A program made the translations under genes and the position numbers. Positions 55,873 to 64,000 of a stretch of 64,000 nt of DNA are shown here, in pieces (positions within the stretch are counted from its first letter, which is position 1; every line of letters starts with the position of its first letter). The notes under the pieces are model-generated. The model saw nothing but the letters and a program-made list of their open reading frames with translations, did not search any database and was not told where the DNA came from. The DNA comes from Candidatus Streptomyces philanthi (GTDB lineage Bacteria > Actinomycetota > Actinomycetes > Streptomycetales > Streptomycetaceae), in NCBI GenBank assembly GCA_018114805.1, contig CP073042.1:3596001-3660000 (forward strand), read 5' to 3'.

Positions 55873-57207
55873 ATGCCACGTGGACGCCATCGTCATTCCC
55901 TGCCTCTGCACCGGCTGCTCCCACCGCTGGCCGTCGCGGGTGTGTCAACCGCCTGCGCCGCGGCCGCGTGGCTCGTCGGTGAACCCCTGCTGGTCCGCTC
56001 GCTGGCCACGATCGCGGCGGTGGCCGCGATCGTCGGCGCCGTGCTGCTGCGCCGCTGGGACAGCGCGGCGGACAAGCGCCTCGCGGACCTGAACCGCGCC
56101 CGGCTGCGCGACGAGTGGCGGACTGAGGAACGCTTGGCGGAGCTGGAGGCGGACGCCGAGCGGGCCCGTGGCGCGCGCACCAAGCTGGACGCGAAGCTGC
56201 GCGCCGAACTCGCCCTGCTGCGCAACGAGCACGCGGCGCTGCTCCGCCGGTACGCCACCGCCGAGACCGAGCGGGCCCGGACGCTGGAGGAGCGCCGCCG
56301 CCTCGCCCTTGGCGCCCCGTCAAGCTCCGGCGCCGCCCCGGAGGGTGACGCGGTGGAGACCCCGGGCGCCGCGGCGGCCGTCGCGGTCGTGGCCGCCGCG
56401 CGCGGCGCCCGCGCCGACGCCGCCCGGCCCGCCGCCGGCCGTGAGCCGGCGGCCACGACCGCTGCGGTACCGACGATGCGGCTCACCGGCCTCCTCCAGC
56501 CCGCCGTGTACGAGCGGGCCGCCGTGGCCCTGCGCGACCTCGCCCGCAACGCGGCCGCGCAGCGCGCGGCTGACGCGGTGGAGAGCGCCGCCGCACCCGC
56601 TGACGTGCCCGCCAGTGTCGACGCCGTCGCCGAGGCGGACGCCGACCTGGCGGCTCCCGCCGACGCCGCGTACACTGCCGACGCCGCCGACGTACGGGAC
56701 GTCGCGGAGGCCGGAGACGTACGGGAGGCCGCGGAGGCCGGAGACATCGGCGCCGCCGGTCGGGACGCCGTGCGGGACGGGCGGGCCACCGGGAGCACCG
56801 AGGCCGCCGAGCACGGTCGGGCCGACGGCGCCGCCGGGCTCGCGGGGCCCGTCGCGGCTCCGCTCGCCGCGGCCGTGGTGCCGCAGCCGGCGCAGGCCGC
56901 CCCGCAGTGGCGCCCGGCGTCGCGGGCGGTCGGCGGCTTCGACTTCTTCGGCAACGCGTCGGGGGCGCCCGCCGCGCGCCGTGCCGGCGCCCTGGAGGAC
57001 GACCTCGCGGACGTGGTTGGCGCCGAGGCCATCGCCGACCACGCGGCGCACGCGCGGGACGCGCACGACGCGCCGCACGAGCAGGACGCGACCACCGCCA
57101 CCGCGGCGAACGCGGCGGACACGACGGACGACGGGGTCATCGACCTGACCGCGCACGACGAGACCGAGCAGATCGACCTAGCCGAGCTGCGCGGCGCCAT
57201 CTCGTAA
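55873..57207 (+). CDS. Membrane-anchored coiled-coil protein with acidic low-complexity tail, function unknown
   Basis: 444 residues. Two membrane helices (LLPPLAVAGVSTACAAAAWLV and VRSLATIAAVAAIVGAVLL) lead into a charged coiled coil (about residues 65-145: DEWRTEERLAELEADAERAR). A conserved patch VPTMRLTGLLQPAVYERAAVALRDLA follows, then an Ala/Asp/Glu-rich tail containing a nine-residue repeat, and GVIDLTAHDETEQIDLAELR at the end. It resembles streptomycete cell-envelope coiled-coil proteins in shape only. ATG 55873. Intact, and convergent on nuoD across a strong terminator. Confidence 0.75.
   Translation: MPRGRHRHSLPLHRLLPPLAVAGVSTACAAAAWLVGEPLLVRSLATIAAVAAIVGAVLLRRWDSAADKRLADLNRARLRDEWRTEERLAELEADAERARGARTKLDAKLRAELALLRNEHAALLRRYATAETERARTLEERRRLALGAPSSSGAAPEGDAVETPGAAAAVAVVAAARGARADAARPAAGREPAATTAAVPTMRLTGLLQPAVYERAAVALRDLARNAAAQRAADAVESAAAPADVPASVDAVAEADADLAAPADAAYTADAADVRDVAEAGDVREAAEAGDIGAAGRDAVRDGRATGSTEAAEHGRADGAAGLAGPVAAPLAAAVVPQPAQAAPQWRPASRAVGGFDFFGNASGAPAARRAGALEDDLADVVGAEAIADHAAHARDAHDAPHEQDATTATAANAADTTDDGVIDLTAHDETEQIDLAELRGAIS
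56692..56745 (+). repeat. 27-bp imperfect tandem repeat in the coiled-coil protein gene
   Basis: Units 56692-56718 and 56719-56745 are identical at 25 of 27 positions and encode VRDVAEAGD and VREAAEAGD. Confidence 0.8.
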
Positions 57208-57251
57208 CTCGCGCCGCGCGGCGAGCGCCGCGCGCGCAGAGCGTGAGCAAG

Positions 57252-57300
57252 CCGGAGACCCGCAAGGGGCCCCGTGGTGGGGCTCCTTGCGGGTCTCCGG
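57252..57300. terminator. Strong bidirectional terminator before nuoD
   Basis: A 22-bp stem (57252-57273 with 57279-57300, one mismatch) and a 5-base loop lie between convergent genes. The arms read CCGGAGACCCGCAAGG...CCTTGCGGGTCTCCGG. Confidence 0.92.
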
Positions 57301-57325
57301 GGGTTGGAGCGTCCGGTCGTCCGGG

Positions 57326-58468
57326 CTACTTGTCGATGTCGCCGACGACGAAGAACAGCGAGCCGAGAATGGAGACCATGTCGGAGACCAGCGTGCCGGG
57401 CAGCAGCTCCGTCAACGCCTGGATGTTGTTGAACGAGGCGGAGCGGAGCTTGAGCCGGTAGGGGGTCTTCTCGCCCTTGGAGACCAGGTAGTAACCGTTG
57501 AGACCGATCGGGTTCTCGGTCCAGGCGTACGTGTGGCCCTCGGGGGCCTTGAGCACCTTGGGCAGCCGCTGGTTGATCGGGCCCGGCGGGAGGTCGGCGA
57601 TGCGGTCGAGGCAGGCCTCGGCGAGGTCGAGCGAGTTGTGCGTCTGGTCGAGCAGGCACTCGAAGCGGGCCAGGCAGTCGCCCTCGGTCCGGGTGACGAC
57701 GCGCAGCGTGTCGCGCAGGTGCCCGTACGCGAGGTACGGCTCGTCCCGGCGGAGGTCGAAGTCGACGCCGGAGGCGCGGGCGATCGGGCCGCTCACCCCG
57801 TAGGCGTGCACGGCCCGCGCGGACAGCACGCCCACGTCGCGGGTGCGGCCACGGAAGATCTCGTTGCCGAGGACGAGGTCGTCGTACACGTCCATCCGGG
57901 ACTGGGCCTCGGCCACCGCGGCGCGGGCGCGGCCGAGCCAGCCGGCGGGCAGGTCCTCCTTGAGGCCGCCGACCCGGTTGTACATGAAGTGCATCCGGCC
58001 GCCGGAGATCTCCTCCATCACCGTCTGGAGCTGCTCCCGCTCGTGGAAGGCGTGGAAGACGGGCGTGATGCCGCCGAGTTCCAGGGGGTAGGAGCCGAGG
58101 AACATCAGGTGGTTGAGGACCCGGTTCAGCTCGGCGAGCAGGGTGCGGGTCCACACGGCGCGCTCGGGCACCTCCATGCCGAGCATCCGCTCCACGGCGA
58201 GCACCACGCCGAGTTCGTTGGAGGAGGCGGAGAGCCAGTCGTGCCGGTTGGCGAGCATGATGATCTGGCGGTAGTCGCGCGCCTCGAAGAGTTTCTCGGC
58301 GCCCCGGTGCATGTAGCCGATGACCGGTTCGGCCCGCTCGATCCGCTCGCCGTCGATCACCAGCCGCAGGCGCACTACGCCGTGCGTGGACGGGTGCTGC
58401 GGCCCGATATTGAGCACCATGTCGGTGCTCTCCGCCGCCCCGCCGATGCCGACTGTCGTCTCCGTCAT
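57326..58468 (-). CDS. nuoD: NADH-quinone oxidoreductase subunit D (49-kDa homologue)
   Basis: 380 residues of the complex-I quinone-site subunit. LNIGPQHPSTHGVVRLRLVIDGE, IGYMHRGAEKLFEARDY, NRVLNHLMFLGSYPLELGG, GRMHFMYNRVGGLKEDLP, the ending FVVGDIDK. Arg55 in MHRGAEKL aligns with bovine/human NDUFS2 Arg85. It is encoded alone rather than in a full nuo operon, as for second copies in streptomycetes. Its start overlaps the stop of the upstream methyltransferase gene. Intact. Confidence 0.96.
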   Translation of the reverse strand: MTETTVGIGGAAESTDMVLNIGPQHPSTHGVVRLRLVIDGERIERAEPVIGYMHRGAEKLFEARDYRQIIMLANRHDWLSASSNELGVVLAVERMLGMEVPERAVWTRTLLAELNRVLNHLMFLGSYPLELGGITPVFHAFHEREQLQTVMEEISGGRMHFMYNRVGGLKEDLPAGWLGRARAAVAEAQSRMDVYDDLVLGNEIFRGRTRDVGVLSARAVHAYGVSGPIARASGVDFDLRRDEPYLAYGHLRDTLRVVTRTEGDCLARFECLLDQTHNSLDLAEACLDRIADLPPGPINQRLPKVLKAPEGHTYAWTENPIGLNGYYLVSKGEKTPYRLKLRSASFNNIQALTELLPGTLVSDMVSILGSLFFVVGDIDK

Positions 58469-59847
58469 GGGCCCAGTCTCTCAGCTCGCCCGGGGCGGCC
58501 CGGACCCGTCCCTGGGGGGGCCGGGGCCTGGAGCGGGAGGACGTCGGCGACGGCGAGGGGGCCCACCGGTTGGCACAGCCAGCGGAAGTCGCCGAGCCCC
58601 GCGGGATCGGTCAGCTCGGCCGCCTCGCCGGCCAGCCCGAGGGCCCGCAGGTAACCGACGGGGTCGGTGCTGGCCAGCGCCAACGGTGGCCGCCGCCCGG
58701 CGAGGCCGAGCGCGCGCAGGGCGTCCCGCTGGGTGTGCAGCACGGGGGTCCCCGCGCGCGCCGCCCGGGCGCCCGCCGCCGCGCACGCGTCCAGCGCGAC
58801 GTGGGCGGTCAGGTCGCACGAGCCGTCCGGCACGGGCCGCACCTCGCGGCCGTCGCGGAAGCCGGTGAGGGTGCCGTACGGGGGGCGGGCCGCGCGGGTG
58901 TGGGCGTAGTCCACGGCGACCGCGAGCCCGGCGTCCAGGCCGCGCACGGCGCGCGCCCAGGCTGCGTCCCGGGGCGCGCCCACCTCGGCCCGCGCTCCGG
59001 GCTCGACGCGTGTCCCGGGTTCGGCCCGCGCTCCGGGGTCCGGCCCGGGGTCCGCCTCCGACAGCGGCTCGGCCGCCCGTACGGGTGGAGCGTGCGGTCC
59101 GGGGGCGTCCTCCCGTGGCCACCGCCACCAGTCGGCCAACCAGGCGGCGTCGGCCCCCGCGACCGGGTCGCCCAGTTCCTCCGTGCCGTCCGGGGCCACC
59201 CGTACCTGGCGCGGCACGCCGTCCGGGTCTACCTCGACCACGTCCACCGGCACGTTGTCCAGCCACTCGTTGGCGATCAGCAGGCCGGTCAGCGAACCGG
59301 GCGCGGGCAGCTCCGCGCGCCACTCGATGCGCGGGTCGAGCCCGGCCGGCCGCCGCGCGCGCTCGACGGCGTACCGGCGCAGCCGGTCCGCGAGGCCGAC
59401 CGCGCCCACCGCGCCCGTCACCGCGCCCGGGGTCTCCAGCGCGTCCAGTACGCCGGTGAGGAGTTCGCCGCGGCCGGCGCCGATGTCGACGAGGGCGAGT
59501 TCGGTGGGGTGGCCCAGGGCGGCGTCCACGCGGGTCAGCAGCGTGGCGACGGCCCGCGCGTACAGCGGCGAGGCGTGCACGGAGGTGCGGAAGTGGCCGG
59601 CCGGACCCTCGGGGCGCTGGTAGAAGCCGCCCGGCCCGTACAGCGCCCGTTCGGCGGCGGCCCGCCACCCCGTACGCTCGGACGGCGCACTCGGCGGGGG
59701 CGGGCTCGTCGGTGCCCGGCCGCCCACACCCGCCGGCCCGGTGCCGCCGACCCCGTGGGCCCCGCTGACTTCGCGCGCACCCTTGGCCCCACCGGACCCG
59801 GCGGCCCCGCTGCCCCCGTCGTCGGCCGTTCCGGGCCCCCGTGTCAT
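58465..59847 (-). CDS. NDUFAF7/MidA-like SAM-dependent methyltransferase
   Basis: 460 residues. The core matches the MidA/NDUFAF7 family: FYQRPEGPAGHFRTSVHASPLYARAVATLL, motif I ALVDIGAGRGELLTGVL, LLIANEWLDNVPVDVVE, and AVAVDYAHTRAARPPYGTLTGFRDGR. In mitochondria NDUFAF7 symmetrically dimethylates an Arg of NDUFS2, the NuoD homologue, during complex I assembly. Here the gene overlaps nuoD by four bases (ATGA). Pro/Gly-rich inserts lie at the N-terminus and near residue 260. ATG 59847 was chosen; upstream frame is unconserved. Intact. Confidence 0.85.
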   Translation of the reverse strand: MTRGPGTADDGGSGAAGSGGAKGAREVSGAHGVGGTGPAGVGGRAPTSPPPPSAPSERTGWRAAAERALYGPGGFYQRPEGPAGHFRTSVHASPLYARAVATLLTRVDAALGHPTELALVDIGAGRGELLTGVLDALETPGAVTGAVGAVGLADRLRRYAVERARRPAGLDPRIEWRAELPAPGSLTGLLIANEWLDNVPVDVVEVDPDGVPRQVRVAPDGTEELGDPVAGADAAWLADWWRWPREDAPGPHAPPVRAAEPLSEADPGPDPGARAEPGTRVEPGARAEVGAPRDAAWARAVRGLDAGLAVAVDYAHTRAARPPYGTLTGFRDGREVRPVPDGSCDLTAHVALDACAAAGARAARAGTPVLHTQRDALRALGLAGRRPPLALASTDPVGYLRALGLAGEAAELTDPAGLGDFRWLCQPVGPLAVADVLPLQAPAPPGTGPGRPGRAERLGP

Positions 59848-60115
59848 GCCGCTGCCCTCCACCGGTGCTCCCGTCTTCTTCTTCGGCTGTCGTCGCGCCG
59901 GCTGACCGGTCCGGCACGACCATCCTGGGCCCCCGGGCGAGGCAGGGCTCACCGACCCGTCCGTCCCGCCGCTGACCTGGGGTGTTGCCGCAGTGGGAGG
60001 ATCTCGCGGGAGGATACCGGGTGGTCGGTCTCCACCTTGGGGAGTACGCGGGGCCATACCGGATCGACCGTCCGGTTGACCCCTGCACTTACTTCTCCTG
60101 CCTACGCTGGGTGAC

Positions 60116-61330
60116 GTGCAACGTCTCTACGATTTCCTCCGCAGGCACCCCACCGGTGTGGACAGCTTCTGGGCTGTCATGCTGGCGGGCCTCGCCCTGT
60201 TCTGGATCGTGGGGGAGGAGGTAGAGGACGAACAGCGGCCGGTGGCCGCCGTGCTCTGCGCGGTCCTGTGCGCGGCCAGTGCGCTGCGCCGGCGCGCGCC
60301 GGAGAAGATGCTGCTGGTGGTCGTGGCGGTGGGGGTGATCCAGCTCGCGACCGACGTGGGGATCAACCCGGCCGACTTCGCCATGCTGGTGGTCATCTAC
60401 ACCTGCGCCGCCAACGGGGCCCGCTGGGCTTCCTGGTTCGGGCTGATCGGCGGCCTGTGCGCGCCCACCATCGCCTCCGTGCGCTGGCCGAACGAGGTCC
60501 AGACCCAGACCCAGACCCAGACCCAGTGGCAGAGCGTCGTCTCCGTGGGCTTCATGACGATCCCCTTCGCGCTGGCCTGGGTGCTCGGCGACTCGATCCG
60601 TACCCGCCGCGCGTACTACGCCCAGCTGGAGGAGCGCGCCGCGCGCCTGGAGCGGGAGCGGGAGGCGCAGGCGAAGGTGGCCGTCGCGGGCGAGCGCGCC
60701 CGAATAGCCCGCGAGCTGCACGACGTCGTCGCGCACAACGTGTCTGTCATGGTGGTGCAGGCCGACGGCGCCGCGTACGTCCTGGACGCCGCGCCCGAGC
60801 AGGCCAAGCAGGCCCTGGAGACGATCTCGGGGACCGGGCGGCAGGCGCTGGCTGAGATGCGACGGCTGCTCGGCGTGCTGCGTACTGGGGAGGGCGGCGA
60901 GGGCGGCGAGTACGTGCCCCAGCCCGGCGTCGAGCAGCTCACGGACCTCATAGAGCAGGTGCGGGGCGCCGGTCTTCCGGTCGACTTCAAGGTGGCGGGC
61001 GAGCCGCGTCCGCTGGACAGCGGCGTGGAGCTGACCGCGTACCGCATCGTGCAGGAGGCGCTTACCAACACCCGCAAGCACGGCGGAGAGCACGTCGGGG
61101 CGACCGTCCGGCTCAGCTACGCCGACACCGAACTCGACCTGCTGATCGAGGACGACGGCCGAGGCGCGGGCCGCGAGCTGTACGAGGCAGGCGGCGCCGA
61201 CGGGCTCGGCCACGGCCTGATCGGCATGCGGGAGCGCGTCGGGATGGTCGGCGGCCGGCTCGACGCGGGTCCGCGTAGCGGTGGCGGCTTCCGGGTCAGC
61301 GCGGTGCTGCCGCTCAAGCCGTCGAGGTGA
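60116..61330 (+). CDS. Two-component sensor histidine kinase (NarL/DesK-type)
   Basis: 404 residues. Four to five N-terminal membrane helices (MLAGLALFWIVGEE, KMLLVVVAVGVIQLATD, FGLIGGLCAPTIASV), then a HisKA_3 domain with the phospho-His in ARIARELHDVVAHNVSVMVVQADGA. The GHKL ATPase includes YRIVQEALTNTRKHGG (N box) and IEDDGRGAG, then GHGLIGMRERVGMVGG. A (CAGACC)4 run gives QTQTQTQTQ in a loop between membrane helices. GTG 60116. Paired with the response regulator downstream. Confidence 0.94.
   Translation: MQRLYDFLRRHPTGVDSFWAVMLAGLALFWIVGEEVEDEQRPVAAVLCAVLCAASALRRRAPEKMLLVVVAVGVIQLATDVGINPADFAMLVVIYTCAANGARWASWFGLIGGLCAPTIASVRWPNEVQTQTQTQTQWQSVVSVGFMTIPFALAWVLGDSIRTRRAYYAQLEERAARLEREREAQAKVAVAGERARIARELHDVVAHNVSVMVVQADGAAYVLDAAPEQAKQALETISGTGRQALAEMRRLLGVLRTGEGGEGGEYVPQPGVEQLTDLIEQVRGAGLPVDFKVAGEPRPLDSGVELTAYRIVQEALTNTRKHGGEHVGATVRLSYADTELDLLIEDDGRGAGRELYEAGGADGLGHGLIGMRERVGMVGGRLDAGPRSGGGFRVSAVLPLKPSR
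60500..60526 (+). repeat. Hexanucleotide repeat in the sensor kinase gene
   Basis: CAGACC is repeated four times and followed by CAG, encoding alternating Gln-Thr. Copy changes would not shift the frame. Confidence 0.9.
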
Positions 61331-61471
61331 GTGGCGGTGGTCGGCGCGCGTACGGTTCCCCTGACTCCGACGGCCACCCCGGCCCGCCCCCGAGACCGCA
61401 CCGCCTCGCCTCACCCCGCTCCCACCCGCCCCGCCCCAGACCGCCCCGCCTGAAGAAAGAGAACCGGACCG

Positions 61472-62149
61472 ATGCCGATTCGCGTGATGCTCGTCGATGA
61501 CCAGGCCCTGCTGCGGACCGGCTTCCGCATGGTGCTCGCGGCGCAACCGGACATGGACGTCGTCGCCGAGGCTGGTGACGGCCTTGAGGCGCTGGAGGTG
61601 CTGCGGAGCACCGAGGTAGACGTCTTGCTGATGGACGTCCGCATGCCACGGCTTGACGGGGTGGAGGCCACCGCCCGTATCTGTCGTGCCGAGGGCGCGC
61701 CCAAGGTGCTGATACTCACCACGTTCGACCTGGACGAGTACGCGTTCTCGGCGCTGAAGGCCGGCGCGGGCGGCTTCATGCTCAAGGACGTGCCGCCCGC
61801 CGAACTCCTCACCGCCATCCGCGCCGTGCACAGCGGCGACGCGGTGGTCGGGCCGAGCACGACGCGCCGGCTGCTCGACCGGTTCACGCTGATGCGGCCG
61901 AGCAGCGGCGCCGCAGAGGCGGAGCGCTCCGAGATCGGCAAGCTGACCGAGCGGGAGCGCGAGGTGATGATGCTCGTCGCGCAGGGTCTGTCCAACGGCG
62001 AGATAGCGGCGTGGCTGGTCCTCTCCGAGGCGACCGTGAAGACCCACGTGGGCCGCATCCTGACCAAGCTCGGCCTGCGGGACCGGGTGCAGGTGGTGGT
62101 GCTGGCGTACGAGACGGGTCTGGTGCGCGCGGGCGGCTCGGCGCAGTAG
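61472..62149 (+). CDS. Response regulator, NarL/LuxR family
   Basis: 225 residues. Receiver: RVMLVDDQALLRTGFRMVL with acidic pocket Asp pair, phospho-acceptor in DVLLMDVRMPRLDG, Thr in ILTTFDLDEYAF, Lys in GFMLKDVPP. The LuxR-type helix-turn-helix has LTEREREVMMLVAQGLSNGEIAAWLVLSEATVKTHVGRILTKLGLRDR in pieces. Partner of the upstream kinase; target genes not evident. Intact. Confidence 0.96.
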   Translation: MPIRVMLVDDQALLRTGFRMVLAAQPDMDVVAEAGDGLEALEVLRSTEVDVLLMDVRMPRLDGVEATARICRAEGAPKVLILTTFDLDEYAFSALKAGAGGFMLKDVPPAELLTAIRAVHSGDAVVGPSTTRRLLDRFTLMRPSSGAAEAERSEIGKLTEREREVMMLVAQGLSNGEIAAWLVLSEATVKTHVGRILTKLGLRDRVQVVVLAYETGLVRAGGSAQ

Positions 62150-62258
62150 CCGGTACGGTACGGGCGGCGCGGCGGCGGGAACCCGCTGCCGCCCGGCACG
62201 GCGAGCGGGCGGCGGTGCGTTGGCGGGCGTCCGCCCGGCGGCCGGCCCAGTCAGCGCG

Positions 62259-63353
62259 TCAGCGCAGCAGGGCCTCCAGGAAGTCGGAGCCCAGCCGCGC
62301 CACGGAGGCCAGGTCGAGCTGGTGCAGCACGTACCGGCCGCGTTGGCGGGTGGTCAGCAGGCCCGCCTTCTTCAGCACGGCTATGTGCCGCGAGACCTCG
62401 GGCGCGGTGATGCCGTGCGCGTTGGCCAGCTCGCCGGTGGTGTGCGTGCCACGGGACAGCGTCCGGCACAGGTTCATGCGCACCGGGTGGGAGACCGCCT
62501 CCAGCCGCCGCTGCACCAGCTCAAGCGCCTCCGGGCGCGGCAACTCCGGGGAGCCCACCGGGTAGTGCACGACGGGCTTCCAGCCCGGGGCGTGCAGGAC
62601 CAGCAGGTGCGGCTAGCCGAACGCGGTCGGCACGAAGGTGATGACGGCCCGCTCGCCCGGTTGGAGCGCGGTCGTCTGACCCGTCGCCAGCTTGTCCGCC
62701 ACGATGCGCTGCCGCTCGGCGTCGAGGGTGAGTGCCGGCGAGACCTCGGCCAGTGCCTCGGCGAGGCCCCTGCGCCGCAGCACCTCCGCCTTGTGCCGGG
62801 CGTCGGCGGCGAGTTGCACCCGCACGCGCTGCCAGGTATCCCCGAAGAACGCCTGCTCACAGTCCTCGAAGAGGCGGCGCAGCCAGGCGCGTACGGCGGG
62901 CGGGTCGGCCAGCACCCGTTCCACGAACGCCGCCTGGCACGGGCCGCGCGCCGCCGTCCGCTCCCGGGTGCGGTCGCGCTTGTACGGGTCGTGCAGCGGG
63001 CTCGGCCGGGCGCGCCCGTAGCTGGCCGCGCAGGAGATCTCCAGGGCGGCCGTGACGAACTCCTCCTCCGGCATCTGGTCCAGCCGGTCCATGTCCTCGG
63101 CCAGCGTCGCGCCCGGGTCGGGCGGCAGCAGGATGTCGGAGCGCGTGGTGCGCCACAGGAAGTCCGCCTCCTGGAGCCGGTCGGCCAGGTCGGGTTTGAG
63201 CGCGCAGGCGGTGGCGGTGGTCCAGTTGTGCAGCCCCGGGTGGTGGGCGGGCTCGGACAGCGCGTGCAGCGCCGCGCCCAGTTCCGCCATGGGCGAGGGG
63301 GCGAAGGCGATGCGTTCCGGGGGCAGGCCCGCGATGTCGATGGTGACGCTCAC
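62259..63353 (-). pseudogene. DUF5937/ArsR-type winged-helix regulator, amber codon
   Basis: About 364 residues. The N-terminal DUF5937 domain starts VSVTIDIAGLPPERIAFAPSPMAELG. At 62613-62615 (minus strand) a TAG interrupts VPTAFG-stop-PHLLVLHAPGW. The C-terminal ArsR domain follows in the same frame: RLEAVSHPVRMNLCRTL, TTGELANAHGITAPEVSRHIAVLKKAGLL, RGRYVLHQLDL. Without readthrough the DNA-binding domain is lost. GTG 63353 was chosen. A TTGACG-N5-CGTCAA dyad lies upstream. Confidence 0.85.
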
Positions 63354-63394
63354 AGACCTACTGTGCACTGTTCGCGGCCCAGCTCAGCGCACAC

Positions 63395-63411
63395 TTGACG
63401 GCCTTCGTCAA
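63395..63411. promoter_or_regulatory. Dyad upstream of the DUF5937 regulator gene
   Basis: TTGACG-GCCTT-CGTCAA is a perfect 6-5-6 inverted repeat between the divergent regulator and the remnant gene; a possible operator. Confidence 0.45.
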
Positions 63412-63453
63412 TCGAAGCGACGCGCTCGGCCGGGCCGGCGCAGGGTTGAGGCC

Positions 63454-63623
63454 ATAGACATCACGCAGCAGTACGCACTGGACCTCTACCGCAGCGCACA
63501 GCAGGGCGTCCCCGCGCCGCCCGCAACGACTGGCGGGTGGCGGGTGAGGTGCGCGAGTACCGCAGGTTCCAGGCCGTGGTCGCGGAGCGCGCGATCGGCG
63601 GCGGCCTGGCCCCCGTCTGCTGA
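63454..63623 (+). pseudogene. Remnant of a small hypothetical protein gene
   Basis: Reads IDITQQYALDLYRSAQQGVPAPP and, after a slip near 63525, RNDWRVAGEVREYRRFQAVVAERAIGGGLAP before TGA at 63621. The pattern looks like a common streptomycete small protein of unknown function. The expected ATG appears as ATA (63454-63456). Low confidence. Confidence 0.4.
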
Positions 63624-64000
63624 GCGCCGCGCGCGCCACGCTGACCCGCTGGCTGCACCCCGCGACGAGCCGTGGCAGCACGGCCGCTCGCCACACGCCG
63701 GCGCCCGCCGCGCCGGCGACCGCGCCGGTGCGCACGGAACCCGCCCGCCCGGCGCCCCGCCGCGCGACCACCGCCACCAGGCACCACGCCCGCGCGACGG
63801 CCCCAGAGCGCGACCTGTGCGACGCCGGGGGCCCGGAGCCGGCCGGCCGAGTAAGCCGCCTGGCCCCGTACGTTCGTACATCCCCCGCATGCCCCCGTAC
63901 GCCGCGCACACGTCCCCCGTAGGCCCCGCGTAGGTCCCCGGTCGACCCGCGCGCGGTGGCGGGGGCGGGGCGCGGGAGGGGGTGGGCGGCGGCGGGCGGG
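63624..64000. other. 377 bp at the right edge without a supported gene
   Basis: Arg/Pro/Ala-rich frames on both strands; no conserved motif, RNA gene or terminator was recognised. It may contain the eroded 3' part of the preceding remnant. Confidence 0.4.

Overview
The window is high-GC actinobacterial DNA with a streptomycete gene set. It has a duplicate ('C-minus') set of ribosomal proteins for zinc limitation, a tilS-hpt-ftsH-folE-(...)-folP-folB-folK block, DUF397/XRE/HATPase regulators of the WhiJ type, a TipA-like MerR regulator, and many GTG starts with G/C-ending codons. No rRNA, tRNA, CRISPR array or insertion sequence was recognised.

Layout. 1-3.3 kb: acyl-CoA carboxylase genes (beta subunit entering from the left edge, small epsilon subunit, alpha subunit). 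3.4-5.5 kb: a DUF2867 gene, and an alpha/beta-hydrolase divergent from a TetR regulator across a perfect dyad operator. 5.8-9.6 kb: a compact accessory cassette (class-III aminotransferase, EhpF-like acyl-adenylating domain, ALDH-type reductase) that looks able to turn a carboxylic acid into an aldehyde and then an amine. 9.7-13.3 kb: terB, an MreB-like (mbl) gene and an exonuclease/DNA polymerase. 13.5-16.5 kb: zinc-independent rpsN, rpmB, rpmG, rpmE and rpsR copies with a COG0523-type protein. 16.5-19.4 kb: WhiJ-like regulators. 19.5-31 kb: dispensable metabolism and stress genes (aldehyde dehydrogenase, DinB and VOC proteins, a PadR-controlled drug ABC transporter, wrbA, a nucleotidyltransferase, a hemC paralogue, the RheA/Hsp18 pair, a LysE-type exporter). 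31-36.8 kb: TipA-like regulator, ybjQ, a DedA protein with a long low-complexity tail, a ThrE exporter and ppa. 36.9-52 kb: dacB, a DUF2342 protease, tilS, hpt, ftsH, folate genes, an esterase and a membrane lysyltransferase. 52-55.8 kb: an OpuC-type compatible-solute ABC system. 55.8-64 kb: a membrane coiled-coil protein, nuoD overlapping an NDUFAF7-like methyltransferase gene, a two-component pair, and a DUF5937/ArsR regulator divergent from a gene remnant.

The strongest global signal is damage. About two dozen genes carry frameshifts, in-frame stops or 16-20 bp tandem duplications, while the clearly essential genes (ppa, tilS, hpt, ftsH, folE, folP, folB, folK, the carboxylase alpha subunit) are all open. 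tilS is intact although it is full of C homopolymers. This is either incipient genome erosion, as known for host-associated Streptomyces such as the beewolf symbiont, or consensus errors in a long-read assembly. The intact/broken split by dispensability and the duplications favour real decay, but the sequence alone cannot decide. Genes marked 'pseudogene' are broken as written; their functions are read by joining frames.
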